From JAHRAW01 sp965203265 (GTDB taxonomy: Bacteria > Pseudomonadota > Gammaproteobacteria > Arenicellales > Poriferihabitantaceae): a stretch of 64,000 bases of DNA. Below, one piece after another: positions 21,213 through 31,089 of this stretch (positions are counted from its first letter, which is position 1; each line of letters opens with the position of its first letter). The stretch covers positions 1,860,001-1,924,000 of the forward strand of contig CBDBBV010000002.1 in assembly GCA_965203265.1 (NCBI GenBank). The letters run 5' to 3'. Below the pieces are notes generated by a model. The model saw nothing but the letters and a program-made list of their open reading frames with translations. It was not told the DNA's origin and did not search any database. The position numbers were made by a program, and so were the translations under genes.

Positions 21213-22394
21213 CTACTTTCTTTCGATCAGGAACAGGTGTTCCGTTACATGCGTCGGTCGATTTCCGATATTTCTACTACCGCGAAAAGCGTTGTATCGC
21301 GTCTGCACGATCTCCACGGAACCCACCGCCGCAAGCATGGCGCGCATCTCGGCGGGGGGGATGAAACCCTCGTCGTTGAAGGATACCAATAGAAAGGGCG
21401 CGTCTATGCGCGCCACGAGATCGGCCATCAGGCCGAGCGATTGCCCGCGCACGTTGTATCCCGAACGCCGCCAATCCACGGGAATTCCGCAGACTCGGCT
21501 GATGTTTGTCGGGCGCTCATAGCGAACGAGCAGGTTGAGCATGAAGTAGTTCGACCCGTAGGGGTGCTGATTGTACGGGGGATCGAGATAGGCGAGATCG
21601 ACCCCCCGAACCTGCCGCGCCGCGACGTTGGCATCCGCCTGCATGACTGTGTATTCGCATTCGAAGTTGCTCAGAATCGGAACTTGCAGCACGACATCGC
21701 CCAGAATTCGAGTCAGGGCGTCCGACCCGCTGCCGCCGAATTGGCCGATTCGGGTATGGCGGTTTTTGTAGAATCCCTTGAATACCCCCGCCGTATTCGC
21801 GTGAATGGACGCCGCGCTCAGCAACGGCGCCAACAGGAAGTCGCGCAGTTCTTTCGGAATTTCCTCGATCAGTCGGCGATAGTTGTCCAACCGCCGAGCG
21901 TTTTCCCGCGTGTAGAAGACTCGGTCGTCTCGCGTGATGCGCGTCCCGTCGCGCGGCGAGTACAGTTCCTCGATGAAACCTCGGGGAAGAGGTTCGGCCA
22001 GTACCCGCGCATTCAGGTCATCCACGATCTGTCGCAGAAAATTCCGATCCACCTCGCTACGATTGGCGAGATAACAGCGCCCGATGGTGGCCGCATAGTC
22101 CTCGAAATCGTTGCTGATGAGCGACGACGAATGCCCCTTGAGCAGGCGGGACACCGCGCCGGAGCCGCTGAACACATCGAAGCAACGAAGGCGCTTCTTG
22201 CCGAGGCGGGATTTGACGCGCTCCACGGCGGCGGCGATCTGCCCCAACAGCGCCCGCTTGTTGCCGAGGTAGGTGATCAGTTGGCGGGATAGGTAATCGG
22301 GGTTTTCCCCGGCGTTATGAGCCGCGCAAATCTCCATCCGGCGCGGTTTCCCGAATTGCATTCGGGGGTTCGAGGTCGCGGTTACCGCATTCAT
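21213..22394 (-). CDS. D12-class N6-adenine DNA methyltransferase (orphan)
   Basis: 393 residues. Motif X-like LITYLGNKRALL (about 37-48), motif I CFDVFSGSGAVSRLL with the SAM-binding DxFxGxG (about 70-84) and motif IV LAYLDPPYNQHPYG (about 265-278, catalytic DPPY) appear in the D12 order. No restriction endonuclease ORF lies next to it, so it is an orphan or part of a dispersed system. It sits on the opposite strand between aspS and yebC-ruvC, interrupting a usually conserved order, which suggests insertion. The first ATG is used, but MQFGKP (22361) or MEICAA (22337) are possible. Target sequence unknown. Confidence 0.85.
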   Translation of the reverse strand: MNAVTATSNPRMQFGKPRRMEICAAHNAGENPDYLSRQLITYLGNKRALLGQIAAAVERVKSRLGKKRLRCFDVFSGSGAVSRLLKGHSSSLISNDFEDYAATIGRCYLANRSEVDRNFLRQIVDDLNARVLAEPLPRGFIEELYSPRDGTRITRDDRVFYTRENARRLDNYRRLIEEIPKELRDFLLAPLLSAASIHANTAGVFKGFYKNRHTRIGQFGGSGSDALTRILGDVVLQVPILSNFECEYTVMQADANVAARQVRGVDLAYLDPPYNQHPYGSNYFMLNLLVRYERPTNISRVCGIPVDWRRSGYNVRGQSLGLMADLVARIDAPFLLVSFNDEGFIPPAEMRAMLAAVGSVEIVQTRYNAFRGSRNIGNRPTHVTEHLFLIERK

Positions 22395-22557
22395 AAAGAG
22401 AGGGGGAATCGAACGATGCGAGCGCCTAGTATAGTGGGGATTGCGCCTCCGGCCAATTTGCGATTACAACCGGCGAGCCATACAATACCCCCCGAAACCA
22501 CCCTCCACCGCCACTCAGGCAATCTCAGGCAATCTCGGGTAACCCTCAGGAGCAAAC

Positions 22558-23286
22558 ATGGCCGGCCACAGCAAATGGGCCAACATCAAATTCCGCAAAG
22601 CGGCTCAGGACGCCAAGCGCGGCAAGGCTTTCACCAAATTGATTGCGGAAATCACCTCCGCCGCGCGTCTCGGCGGTGGCGATGCGGATGCCAATCCGCG
22701 GCTGCGGGCGGCGGTGGAAAAGGCGTTGGCGGCCAACATGACGCGCGACACCATTTCGCGGGCGGTGAAACGGGGTTCGGGGGACGGCGCCGGCGCCGAT
22801 CTCGAGGAAATACGCTATGAGGGCTACGGCCCGGCCGGCATGGCGGTGTTGGTGGAATGCGCCACCGACAACCGCAATCGCACCGTCAGCGCGGTTCGCC
22901 ACGCCTTTACCAAGCACGGCGGCAATCTGGGCACCGACGGCTCGGTCGCCCACTTGTTCACGCGAATGGGCTCCCTGATGTTTTCCGAGGAGGCCGACGA
23001 GGAGCGGATCATGGAGATCGCGCTGGCCGCCGGAGCGGATGATGTGGAGAGCGAAGACGGCGTCATTCAGGTGCTCGCGCCGTGGCAGGAGCATACGCGG
23101 GTGGAGCGCGACTTCGTGGAAGCCGGATTGGTGCCGGAATTGTCCGAACTGATTCAGCACGCCGCCGTGCAGATCGAATTGGATGAGGCGGACGCTGAGC
23201 GGGCCGCCAAACTGATAGACGCCCTCGAACAGCTGGACGATGTCAGCGCCGTGTTCACCAACGGGATTTTCCCGCAGGCCGACTGA
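22558..23286 (+). CDS. yebC: YebC/TACO1-family probable transcriptional regulator or translation factor
   Basis: 242 residues starting with the invariant MAGHSKWANIKFRK. Family members are reported as DNA-binding regulators and as translation factors for polyproline-containing proteins. TRDTISRAVKRGSG and the YEGYGPAGMAVLVECATDN stretch are diagnostic. AGGAG lies 7 bases upstream. The stop codon overlaps the ruvC start by one base (TGATG), as in the usual yebC-ruvC-ruvA-ruvB order. Confidence 0.95.
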   Translation: MAGHSKWANIKFRKAAQDAKRGKAFTKLIAEITSAARLGGGDADANPRLRAAVEKALAANMTRDTISRAVKRGSGDGAGADLEEIRYEGYGPAGMAVLVECATDNRNRTVSAVRHAFTKHGGNLGTDGSVAHLFTRMGSLMFSEEADEERIMEIALAAGADDVESEDGVIQVLAPWQEHTRVERDFVEAGLVPELSELIQHAAVQIELDEADAERAAKLIDALEQLDDVSAVFTNGIFPQAD

Positions 23287-23798
23287 TGCGGGTATTGGGA
23301 ATCGATCCGGGCTCCCGGCAAACCGGCCTCGGCGTGGTCGAAGCGGCTGGCGGAGGTGGCGGCGGCAGCGGAGAGGGCCTACGACCGATCGGCTACGAAT
23401 GTATCCGCATGGGCAACGAAGCGCTGAGCACGCGCCTCGGCCAGATATACCTCGGCGTGCAACAGGCCATCGAACAACACCGCCCCGATGTGGTGGCCAT
23501 CGAGCAGGTATTCGTCTCCAACAACGCCAAGTCCGCATTGGTGCTGGGGCAGGCCAGTGGCAGCGCGGTGTGCGCGGCGGTGGTCGCCGGTTGCGAGGTG
23601 GTGGAATACAGCGCGCGGCAAATCAAGCGCGCCGTGGTCGGCGTGGGCAATGCCGACAAGGAGCAGATACAACATATGGTGCGGGCGCTATTGGGGTTGC
23701 GCGCCCGTCCGGGGGTGGATGCGGCGGATGCGCTGGCGTGCGCGATCTGTCATATTCATACCATGCAGGTCGAAGAGAAATTGAGCCGAGCCTCGTGA
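23286..23798 (+). CDS. ruvC: Holliday junction resolvase RuvC
   Basis: Resolves Holliday junctions after RuvAB branch migration. 170 residues with catalytic acidic residues D7 (LGIDPGS), a Glu in VVAIEQVFV (about 72) and the C-terminal D-A-A-D pair in GVDAADALACAICH. A glycine-rich stretch (residues 22-31) replaces the usual short hairpin after strand 2. One-base overlap with yebC; followed by a hexanucleotide repeat and ruvA. Confidence 0.95.
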   Translation: MRVLGIDPGSRQTGLGVVEAAGGGGGGSGEGLRPIGYECIRMGNEALSTRLGQIYLGVQQAIEQHRPDVVAIEQVFVSNNAKSALVLGQASGSAVCAAVVAGCEVVEYSARQIKRAVVGVGNADKEQIQHMVRALLGLRARPGVDAADALACAICHIHTMQVEEKLSRAS

Positions 23799-23824
23799 CG
23801 GTGACGGCGACGGTAACGGTAACG
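23795..23824 (+). repeat. Hexanucleotide tandem repeat at the ruvC-ruvA junction
   Basis: Five units of the form GTGACG / GCGACG / GTAACG cover the ruvC stop codon and most of the 34-base gap before ruvA. No function is evident. Confidence 0.7.
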
Positions 23825-23832
23825 GACGCGCG

Positions 23833-24453
23833 ATGATCGGATATCTCAGTGGCCGCCTGATGCACAGGCAACCCCCCTTCCTGCTGCTCGATGTGGGCGG
23901 AGTCGGCTACGAGCTGGAAGCGCCGATGACCACCTTCTACGACCTGCCCGACGACGACCGCCCGGTATCGTTGTTCGTCCATCTGCTGGTGCGCGAGGAC
24001 GCGCAGTTGCTGTTCGGTTTCTCCGAACTGGCGCAGCGGGAATTGTTTCGCAACCTGCTGCGGGTACACGGAGTCGGGCCGCGCGTGGCGCTGGCGATCC
24101 TCTCCACCCTGAGCGCGGATCAGCTCATCGCCTGCGTGCATCGGGAGGATGTGCCCACCCTCACCCGCGTGCCCGGAATCGGCGCGAAAACCGCCGAGCG
24201 GATGATCTTCAACCTGCGCGACCGCCTCGACGCCATCGGACAGGCGAGCGGCGAGGGTGCCCCCAATCAGGCCGATGCGGCCAACGCGACGCAAGACGCC
24301 ATCGGCGCCCTGCTCGCCCTCGGATACAAAATGGCCGATGCCAATCGGGCGGTACGCGCAGTCGAGGCCCAGGCCGAGAGCCAGTCCGATGGCCAGGGAG
24401 TCCGGCGTGAGGAATTGATCCGCAACGCCTTGCAGCATCTGAGCAAGCAATGA
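23833..24453 (+). CDS. ruvA: Holliday junction branch-migration protein RuvA
   Basis: 206 residues, the normal RuvA length. N-terminal OB domain begins MIGYLSGRL and has [14 protein letters not shown]. Domain II helix-hairpin-helix motifs are [12 protein letters not shown] and [14 protein letters not shown]. Domain III (about 155-203) contacts RuvB. Four-base ATGA overlap with ruvB indicates coupled translation. Confidence 0.96.
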   Translation: MIGYLSGRLMHRQPPFLLLDVGGVGYELEAPMTTFYDLPDDDRPVSLFVHLLVREDAQLLFGFSELAQRELFRNLLRVHGVGPRVALAILSTLSADQLIACVHREDVPTLTRVPGIGAKTAERMIFNLRDRLDAIGQASGEGAPNQADAANATQDAIGALLALGYKMADANRAVRAVEAQAESQSDGQGVRREELIRNALQHLSKQ

Positions 24454-25505
24454 GCGGGCTGAATCCACTGCTGGCGCCCGGCGACGGCGACGATTCCACT
24501 CAGGAAAAAACGCTGGATCGCAGTTTGCGACCCTCCCATCTGCAGGAATTCATCGGCCAGCGCAGCATCCGCGAGCAACTCGAGATTTTCATCGCGGCGG
24601 CGAGACGGCGAGGCGATGTGCTCGACCACGTGCTGGTGTTCGGCCCGCCCGGCCTCGGCAAAACCACGCTGGCGCATATCCTCGCCAACGAGATGGGCGC
24701 GCGCCTGCGGCAGACCTCGGGCCCGGTGCTGGAAAAGGCTGGCGATCTGGCCGCCATCCTCACCAATCTGGAAGCCGGCGATGTGCTGTTCATCGACGAG
24801 ATACACCGGCTCAATCCGGCCATCGAGGAAATTCTGTATCCCGCCATGGAGGACTACCAGATCGACATCATCATCGGCGAAGGGCCGGCGGCGCGCTCCA
24901 TCAAGTTGAGCCTGCCGCCCTTCACGCTGGTGGGGGCGACCACCCGCGCCGGTCTGCTGACCTCGCCCCTGCGGGATCGCTTCGGCATCGTGCAACGGCT
25001 GCGATTCTACGAGGCCGGTGAATTGGCGCGCATCGTCGAGCGCTCCGCCGGACTGCTCGACATCGCCTTCAACGCCGACGGCGTGCGCGCCGTGGCGGCG
25101 CGCGCACGCGGCACCCCGAGAATCGCCAATCGCCTGCTGCGGCGGGTACGCGACTATGCCGAGGTCAAGGGGGACGGGCGGCTGACCGAAACCATCGCCA
25201 ACCGCGCGCTGGACATGCTCGGGGTGGACGGTTTCGGGCTGGATGTACTGGATCGCAATGTACTGCTGGCCATCATGACCAAGTTCGACGGCGGGCCGGT
25301 GGGCATAGACAGCATCGCCGCGGCCATCGGCGAGGAGCGCGGCACCATCGAGGATGTGATCGAACCCTATCTGATCCAGCAGGGCTTCCTCATGCGCACG
25401 GCGCGCGGGCGGGTGGCGACGCAGGCCGCTTGGCGGCATTTCGGACTGGATATGCCCGCCGAGGTGGCCGGTAGGCAGCAGCGATTGTTTTCCGATGACA
25501 ACTAG
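24450..25505 (+). CDS. ruvB: Holliday junction ATPase motor RuvB
   Basis: AAA+ motor of branch migration, 351 residues. [12 protein letters not shown] begins the family core, Walker A is [13 protein letters not shown] (about 68-80), Walker B is LFIDEIHRL (about 113-121), and sensor/arginine-finger region [16 protein letters not shown] lies near 155-170. A C-terminal winged helix follows ([13 protein letters not shown]). It completes the ruvCAB set. ybgC, usually found between ruvB and tolQ, is absent. Confidence 0.97.
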   Translation: MSGLNPLLAPGDGDDSTQEKTLDRSLRPSHLQEFIGQRSIREQLEIFIAAARRRGDVLDHVLVFGPPGLGKTTLAHILANEMGARLRQTSGPVLEKAGDLAAILTNLEAGDVLFIDEIHRLNPAIEEILYPAMEDYQIDIIIGEGPAARSIKLSLPPFTLVGATTRAGLLTSPLRDRFGIVQRLRFYEAGELARIVERSAGLLDIAFNADGVRAVAARARGTPRIANRLLRRVRDYAEVKGDGRLTETIANRALDMLGVDGFGLDVLDRNVLLAIMTKFDGGPVGIDSIAAAIGEERGTIEDVIEPYLIQQGFLMRTARGRVATQAAWRHFGLDMPAEVAGRQQRLFSDDN

Positions 25506-25654
25506 CGCGCGAATCCCGATGGCACGGGCACCGGCAAACAGTGATACAGTTGCGCCCTGCCGAGCGCAATCGGCGGATCGCTCAATCCGCCCTCAGAATC
25601 GGAAGCGGAACCGAATGCGCAACTCCTTGTTATCGACACGCCGACCATCATCCC

Positions 25655-26367
25655 ATGCCCATTGAAGTTACCGCCGAGCAGGGCGGCATGTCGCTGATCA
25701 GCCTGATCGCCAACGCCAGTTTCTTGGTGCAGCTGGTGATGCTGTTGCTGTTGATGGCTTCGGTGATCTCCTGGTTCATGATCGACCGCAAGCGCACCAG
25801 CTACAAGCGCCTGACGCGAATCGCCGATGAATTCGAGGATCAATTCTGGTCCGGCGGCGAGATGAAGCACATTTATCAGGACTGGAGCGGTCAGGAGGCG
25901 CGCAGGGACGACCCGGAGGGCATCGTCAACATATTCATCGCCGGTTACCACGAATATGTGCGCCTGCTGCACAAGCCGAATGTCAGCCGCGCCGATATGG
26001 TGGACGGCGTGCATCGCTCCATGCGGGTGGCGTTGAGTCGGGAGATCGACAATCTGGAAATCCACCTGTCCTTCCTCGCCACGGTGGGCTCCACCAGCCC
26101 ATATGTGGGGCTGTTCGGCACGGTGTGGGGCATCATGAATTCGTTCCGCTCCATCGGCGTGCTGCAGCAGGTTACCATCGCCAGCGTGGCGCCGGGCATA
26201 TCCGAAGCCCTCATCGCCACCGCCATGGGGTTGTTCGCCGCCATTCCGGCGGTCATCGCCTACAACAGTTTCGCCCACACCGCCGAGCGCCTGACCAGCC
26301 GCTACGAGGTATTCATGGAGGAATTTCTGAGCATCGTCAATCGTCAGGATCTGGCGAAAAACGACCA

Positions 26368-26371
<4 letters not shown>
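25655..26371 (+). CDS. tolQ: Tol-Pal system proton channel subunit TolQ
   Basis: ExbB/MotA-like inner-membrane protein that with TolR uses the proton motive force to energise TolA. 238 residues with three membrane segments (about 22-42, 140-165, 175-198). GLFGTVWGIMNSFRSIG and ISEALIATAMGLFAAIPAVIAYN are the conserved channel stretches. ATG 25655 gives an N-terminus like Pseudomonas TolQ; ATG 25688, with an AGGG site, would give 227 residues. The stop overlaps tolR by four bases. Confidence 0.95.
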
Positions 26372-26792
<421 letters not shown>

Positions 26793-26793
<1 letters not shown>

Positions 26794-27689
26794 TGGATAG
26801 CAGGCTGAGGCGGTTCGGCCTGCTGTCCAAGGCAGTCCTGTTCACCGTCACGATCCACGGCGTCCTGATGGCCTTTCTCCTGTACAGTTTCAGCTGGGCC
26901 GAGCGCATCGAACGCGGCGAGGTTCGGCCGATTCAGGCGGTGGCGGTGTCCGAACAGGAATTGCTCGCACAGGCGCAAAAGAAACGCGAGGCAGAGGAGA
27001 AAAGGCAGGAAGCGGAACAAAAGAAAAAGCGTGAAGCCGAGGAAAAACGCATGGAAAACGAGCGAAAGCAACAAATCGAAATCGATAAAAAGCGACGGGA
27101 AGCGGAAGAAAGGAAAAAACGCGAAGCCGAGGAAAAACGCATGGAAAACGAGCGAAAGCAACAAATCGAAATCGATAAAAAGCGACGGGAAGCGGAAGAA
27201 AGGGAAAAACGCGAAGCCGAGGAAAAACGCATGGAAAACGAACGGAAAAAACAGCTCGAGGCGGACAAAAAACGCCGAGAAGCGGAACAAAAGAAAAAGC
27301 GTGAAGCCGAGGAAAAACGCAAGGAAGCGGATCGTCGCCGCGCCGAACAACTGCGCCGACAGCTTGAAGAGGAGCAGCGGGCGCAAACCCGCAAGGAAGC
27401 CGGCGACGCCCTCAGCGCGCTGGTGGATCGCATTGCCGCCGCGGTAGAGGACAACTGGCGGCGGCCGCCGAATACTCGTGCGGCTGGCTTGACGGCTATC
27501 ATTCGGGTTAAAGTAGCGCCTGATGGGCGGGTCATCTCGGTGCGGGTGACTCGAGGCAGCGGCAATCCGGATTTCGACCAATCCGCGGAAATCGCGGTGG
27601 AGAAAGCCTCGCCGTTGCCGTTTCCCGAAAACCCGAAATACTATGAATTTATCAGTGAATTCGACTTCAAGTTCAGCCCGAACGACTAG
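26793..27689 (+). CDS. tolA: Tol-Pal system protein TolA
   Basis: Inner-membrane-anchored spanning protein that links TolQR to TolB/Pal across the periplasm. 298 residues: membrane anchor (about 13-32), a long charged helix (about 50-200) very rich in Lys, Glu, Arg and Ala, and a C-terminal globular domain (about 205-298) with VEDNWRRPPNTRAAG and DFDQSAEIAVEKASPLPFP. The helical part is built from 30-residue repeats reflecting 90 bp DNA repeats. It overlaps the tolB start by 47 bases. Confidence 0.93.
27032..27301 (+). repeat. Three 90 bp tandem repeats inside tolA
   Basis: Units at 27032-27121 and 27122-27211 are almost identical; a third at 27212-27301 is more diverged. Each encodes 30 residues of the charged helix (EAEEKRMENERKQQ...). 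The period is a multiple of three, so copy-number change keeps frame and alters helix length. Confidence 0.9.
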
Positions 27690-29007
27690 GCGCGCTTTGC
27701 AGGGGGCGCTGGCGGCGGTGTTGTTGGGGGCGTGCGCGTCGGCCTCGGCGGTGCTGACCATCGAGGTCAATAAGGGAGTCGAAGCCCCCATCCCCATCGC
27801 CATCGTGCCGTTTGCGGCGGAGGGCATCGCCGCGGTCGCCGCCGCCGAGTCCCCGTTGGCGGATGTGATCGAGGCCGATCTCGCCCGCAGCGGCAAATTC
27901 GCGCCGGTGGCGCGCGACGACTTTCTCTCCATGCCGCACGAGCCGGACGCGGTGCGATACAAGAATTGGCGCCTGCTCAAGGCCGAGGCGCTGGTCATCG
28001 GGCAGGTGGCGAATCTCGGCGACGACCACTTCGAGGTGCAATTCCGGCTGCTTGATGTATTTCGGGAAAAACAACTGGCCGGGCAGAAATTCGTCGTGCC
28101 CGCCAAGCGGTTGCGCCGGTCGGCGCACCAAATCAGCGACATCATCCACGAAACCTTGACCGGCAAACCCGGCGCCTTCGATACCCGCATCGCGTTTGTC
28201 GCCGATGAAATCGTCGCAGGCGAGACGCCAAAAAGGAGATACCTGCTGCAAATCGCCGATGCGGACGGCCACGATCCCAAGACCATCCTCGAATCCCGCG
28301 AGATCATCGTATCGCCGGCGTGGGCGCCGGATGGCGATTGGATCGCATATGTTTCCTACGAGCATGCGCCCTTGATAACGATCTACATACAGAACCTGTG
28401 GAGCGGCGAGCGCAAGCGGATAGCCGATCACCCCGGCCTCAACAGCGCACCGGCGTGGTCGCCGGACGGCAAGCGGCTGGCGCTGACTCTGTCCAAGGAC
28501 GGCAATACCGAAATCTACATTTACCATCTGGCCACCGAGCGCCTGCGCCGACTGACGCGCAACACCGCGATCGACACCGAACCGGCATGGTCGCCGGACG
28601 GCGGCACCATCGCCTTCACCTCGGATCGCCCCGGCACGCCGCAGATTTACCGCATTGCCGCCGACGGCGGCGCCGCCCAGCGGGTTACCTTCGAGGGCCG
28701 GTACAATGCCGGCGCGAGCTACTCCAACGACGGAAAATCCATCGCATTGATCACCAATCAAGGCAATGGCTTTCGTGTTGGGCTATACTCGGCACGGGAT
28801 AGAACCGTGATCGAATTGACGCAAACCAAACAGGATGAATCGCCTACTTTCGCACCCAATGGCGAGATGATCATGTACGCCACTCAATCCGGTGGGCGCA
28901 ATGTGATCGCCACGGTTTCCCCTGATGGCCGCACGCAACAAATTCTTGGCTTGGCGAACGGTTCCGTGCGGGAACCGGCCTGGGCACCCTTCAAACATAA
29001 CCTCTAG
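27643..29007 (+). CDS. tolB: Tol-Pal system periplasmic protein TolB
   Basis: Periplasmic beta-propeller that binds Pal and TolA. 454 residues: signal peptide (about 1-36, ending ASASA), N-terminal domain with PIAIVPFAAEG (about 50), then WD-like propeller repeats bearing the TolB motif APAWSPDGKRLALT, EPAWSPDGGTIAFTSDR and similar. The ATG lies inside the tolA end; a start after tolA would remove the basic N-region of the signal peptide, so the overlap is accepted. Confidence 0.95.
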   Translation: MNLSVNSTSSSARTTRRALQGALAAVLLGACASASAVLTIEVNKGVEAPIPIAIVPFAAEGIAAVAAAESPLADVIEADLARSGKFAPVARDDFLSMPHEPDAVRYKNWRLLKAEALVIGQVANLGDDHFEVQFRLLDVFREKQLAGQKFVVPAKRLRRSAHQISDIIHETLTGKPGAFDTRIAFVADEIVAGETPKRRYLLQIADADGHDPKTILESREIIVSPAWAPDGDWIAYVSYEHAPLITIYIQNLWSGERKRIADHPGLNSAPAWSPDGKRLALTLSKDGNTEIYIYHLATERLRRLTRNTAIDTEPAWSPDGGTIAFTSDRPGTPQIYRIAADGGAAQRVTFEGRYNAGASYSNDGKSIALITNQGNGFRVGLYSARDRTVIELTQTKQDESPTFAPNGEMIMYATQSGGRNVIATVSPDGRTQQILGLANGSVREPAWAPFKHNL

Positions 29008-29018
29008 AGGATAGCAGC

Positions 29019-29585
29019 ATGTGTAAATTTTCATCAAAATCAATCACCTTCCTCGCCGCCCTGTTGTTGGCCGGTTGCGGCGGACAATCCGCTGTGAATC
29101 AGGATACTGCGGACGACGGGGATGTTGTGGTAACGGAGGAACCGGTTACGGTTGTTACCGGGGACACTACCGGGGACACTACCGGAGGCACCACCACCTC
29201 CGGCCTCGACGGCGATTCCGGTAGCGATGGGCAGAGCCTTGGCGGCGACGAGGAGTCGCTCGCGCAGGTGATCTACTTCGACTACGACAGTAGCCTGCTG
29301 AGCGCGGACGGGCGGGCGATGGCGCAAGCCCACGCCGAATATCTCGCCGGCGCCGCCGATCTCCGCATTATTCTCGAGGGCCACGCCGACGAGCGCGGCA
29401 CACGGGAATACAATCTGGCACTGGCCGAGGATCGCGCCAAATCCGTGGCCAATGTCATACAGGCGTGGGGCATCGATTCCAGCCGCATCCAGACGGTTTC
29501 CTATGGCGAAGAACGGCCGGTCGCCCTCGGCCATGACGAAAGCGCTTGGAGCCTGAATCGCCGAGTCGAAATTCTCTATCAGTAA
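29019..29585 (+). CDS. pal: Peptidoglycan-associated lipoprotein Pal
   Basis: 188-residue outer-membrane lipoprotein. Lipobox LLAGC gives Cys20 as the lipidated residue; a Thr/Gly/Asp-rich linker follows (residues 25-75). The OmpA-like domain has VIYFDYDSS and the peptidoglycan-binding helix region LEGHADERGTREYN. GAGG lies upstream of the ATG. Works with TolB and TolA in outer-membrane constriction. Confidence 0.96.
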   Translation: MCKFSSKSITFLAALLLAGCGGQSAVNQDTADDGDVVVTEEPVTVVTGDTTGDTTGGTTTSGLDGDSGSDGQSLGGDEESLAQVIYFDYDSSLLSADGRAMAQAHAEYLAGAADLRIILEGHADERGTREYNLALAEDRAKSVANVIQAWGIDSSRIQTVSYGEERPVALGHDESAWSLNRRVEILYQ

Positions 29586-29647
29586 TCGGCGCGGCCATGA
29601 ATTCAGGCGATTCCGGCCGCAATACGGTGGCAGTGGAGGCAACCGCG

Positions 29648-30598
29648 ATGCACTCCCGCGCAGGCGAGACGGCAATCCGCCGCCCGTGGCCGTTGTTGTC
29701 ATTGGCGTTGTTGCTGTTGCTCGGCGGTTGCATACCCTACCAGCCGCCGCCGCAACCGACGCCACCGACGACACCGGCGACACCACCATCGCAACCGGCG
29801 CCGACGCCAACCCCGCTCCAACCCAGTGCGGAAACATTGCAGGCTCTGTCGCAGTTGACCGACTTGAAGGAGGAACTGAAGAAACTGCGCAATGCCGTGG
29901 AGGAACTGCAATTCGACAGCGAAACCGCCAAGCGGCGCCAGATGAACCTATATCAGGATTTGGATCGGCGTCTGCTCGGCTTGGAAAGCACCCAGCGCCT
30001 GCTTCTGTTACAACCACCGGCTACTACTAGTGGCGGTGGCGGTGGTGCGATTTCCGGGAGCACGCCCGATGTGCCCATTGATGTTGACGCGACCGGCGCC
30101 GTCGATGCCGCCGTAGTCGGGGGCGGGGACGGGGACGCGGACGCGGGCACTGGCGAAGGGCAAACCCCACCGGACGATTCCACCACCACCGAATCGGTTT
30201 CGCTGGCGGAACAAAACGCCTACGACCAAGCCTTCGACCTGCTCAAACAAAGCAAGTATCAGGACGCCATCGACCAGTTTCAGCGGCTGGCGGATATCTG
30301 GCCCGACGGCGGCCTGAGCGACGACGCCCATTACTGGATGGCGGAAGCGCGCTATGTGAACCGCGAATTCGAGGCCGCTCTGAGCGGTTTTCGCACCGTG
30401 GTAACCCGTTACCCCAACAGCGAGCGGGTGCCGGAGGCGTTGCTGAAGATCGGCTACATCCAGTACGACATCGGTACCTACGAGGAGGCCGCGGAGACTT
30501 TCCGCGATATTCTCGAGCAGTACCCCGGCCACGAGGTGGCGGTGTCGGCGCAGACTCGACTGCGGCGCATCGAGCAGACCATCCAGTACGACCAGTAA
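29648..30598 (+). CDS. cpoB: Cell division coordinator CpoB (YbgF), with lipoprotein-type signal
   Basis: 316 residues. The GGAGG eight bases before ATG 29648 decides the start; longer in-frame starts lack one. A signal peptide ends in LLLLGGC, so Cys28 could be lipidated, unusual since CpoB is normally soluble in the periplasm. A Pro/Thr-rich linker follows, then the trimerising coiled coil (about 60-120), a low-complexity linker, and TPR-like repeats near the C-terminus (ALSGFRTVVTRYPNSERVPEALLKIG). Last gene of the tol-pal run; it coordinates PBP1B with Tol in E. coli. Confidence 0.9.
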   Translation: MHSRAGETAIRRPWPLLSLALLLLLGGCIPYQPPPQPTPPTTPATPPSQPAPTPTPLQPSAETLQALSQLTDLKEELKKLRNAVEELQFDSETAKRRQMNLYQDLDRRLLGLESTQRLLLLQPPATTSGGGGGAISGSTPDVPIDVDATGAVDAAVVGGGDGDADAGTGEGQTPPDDSTTTESVSLAEQNAYDQAFDLLKQSKYQDAIDQFQRLADIWPDGGLSDDAHYWMAEARYVNREFEAALSGFRTVVTRYPNSERVPEALLKIGYIQYDIGTYEEAAETFRDILEQYPGHEVAVSAQTRLRRIEQTIQYDQ

Positions 30599-30681
30599 AC
30601 CCCGACCGCCGGCACGGGCGGATTGACCGGGGCGGCTCAGGTCGGGATAATCGCGCCTTCCTTCACGTTTTTGCATCACCC

Positions 30682-30757
30682 GGGGCGTTAGCTCAGTTGG
30701 TAGAGCATCTGACTTTTAATCAGGTGGTCGCAGGTTCGAATCCTGCACGCCCCACCA
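30682..30757 (+). tRNA. tRNA-Lys (UUU)
   Basis: 76-base cloverleaf with acceptor stem GGGGCGT / ACGCCCC, D-arm with AGCTCAGTTGGTAGAGC, anticodon loop CTTTTAA (anticodon TTT), TψC loop GGTTCGAATCC and an encoded CCA end. All arms pair by inspection. Confidence 0.98.
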
Positions 30758-30775
30758 TTTTCCGGAGACCTCACC

Positions 30776-31087
30776 ATGCCCGACATCGACCCCCAACAGC
30801 GCAGCGAAATCGAATCCGCGGTCTATCGCAAACTCATCGAACACCTGCGCAAATATCCCGAAGTGCAGAATATCGACCTGATGAATCTGGCGTATTTTTG
30901 CCGCAACTGCCTCGCCAAGTGGTATCGCGGCGCGGCGGCGGAACGCGGCATCGAGATGGACTACGACCAAGCCCGCGAAATCGTGTACGGCATGGCGTAT
31001 TCCGACTACAAGGCCGAGTACGGGGAAGAAGCCAGCGAAGAACAGCTCAGACGATTTGAAACCGCCCGGCACAAGGCCACCGAGTAG
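30776..31087 (+). CDS. DUF1244 family protein
   Basis: 103 residues of a small cytosolic family common in proteobacteria. The diagnostic stretch is NLAYFCRNCLAKWYRGAAAE (about 39-58) followed by IVYGMAYSDYKAEYG. The function is unknown; paired cysteines in FCRNC may bind metal, but this is not shown. It starts 18 bases after the tRNA and is convergent with hemE, with two bases between the stops. Confidence 0.88.
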   Translation: MPDIDPQQRSEIESAVYRKLIEHLRKYPEVQNIDLMNLAYFCRNCLAKWYRGAAAERGIEMDYDQAREIVYGMAYSDYKAEYGEEASEEQLRRFETARHKATE

Positions 31088-31089
31088 TC

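Noticed and set aside
27032..27301. CRISPR-like periodicity
   Set aside because: Repeats are contiguous and in-frame in tolA with no spacers; no cas genes in the window.
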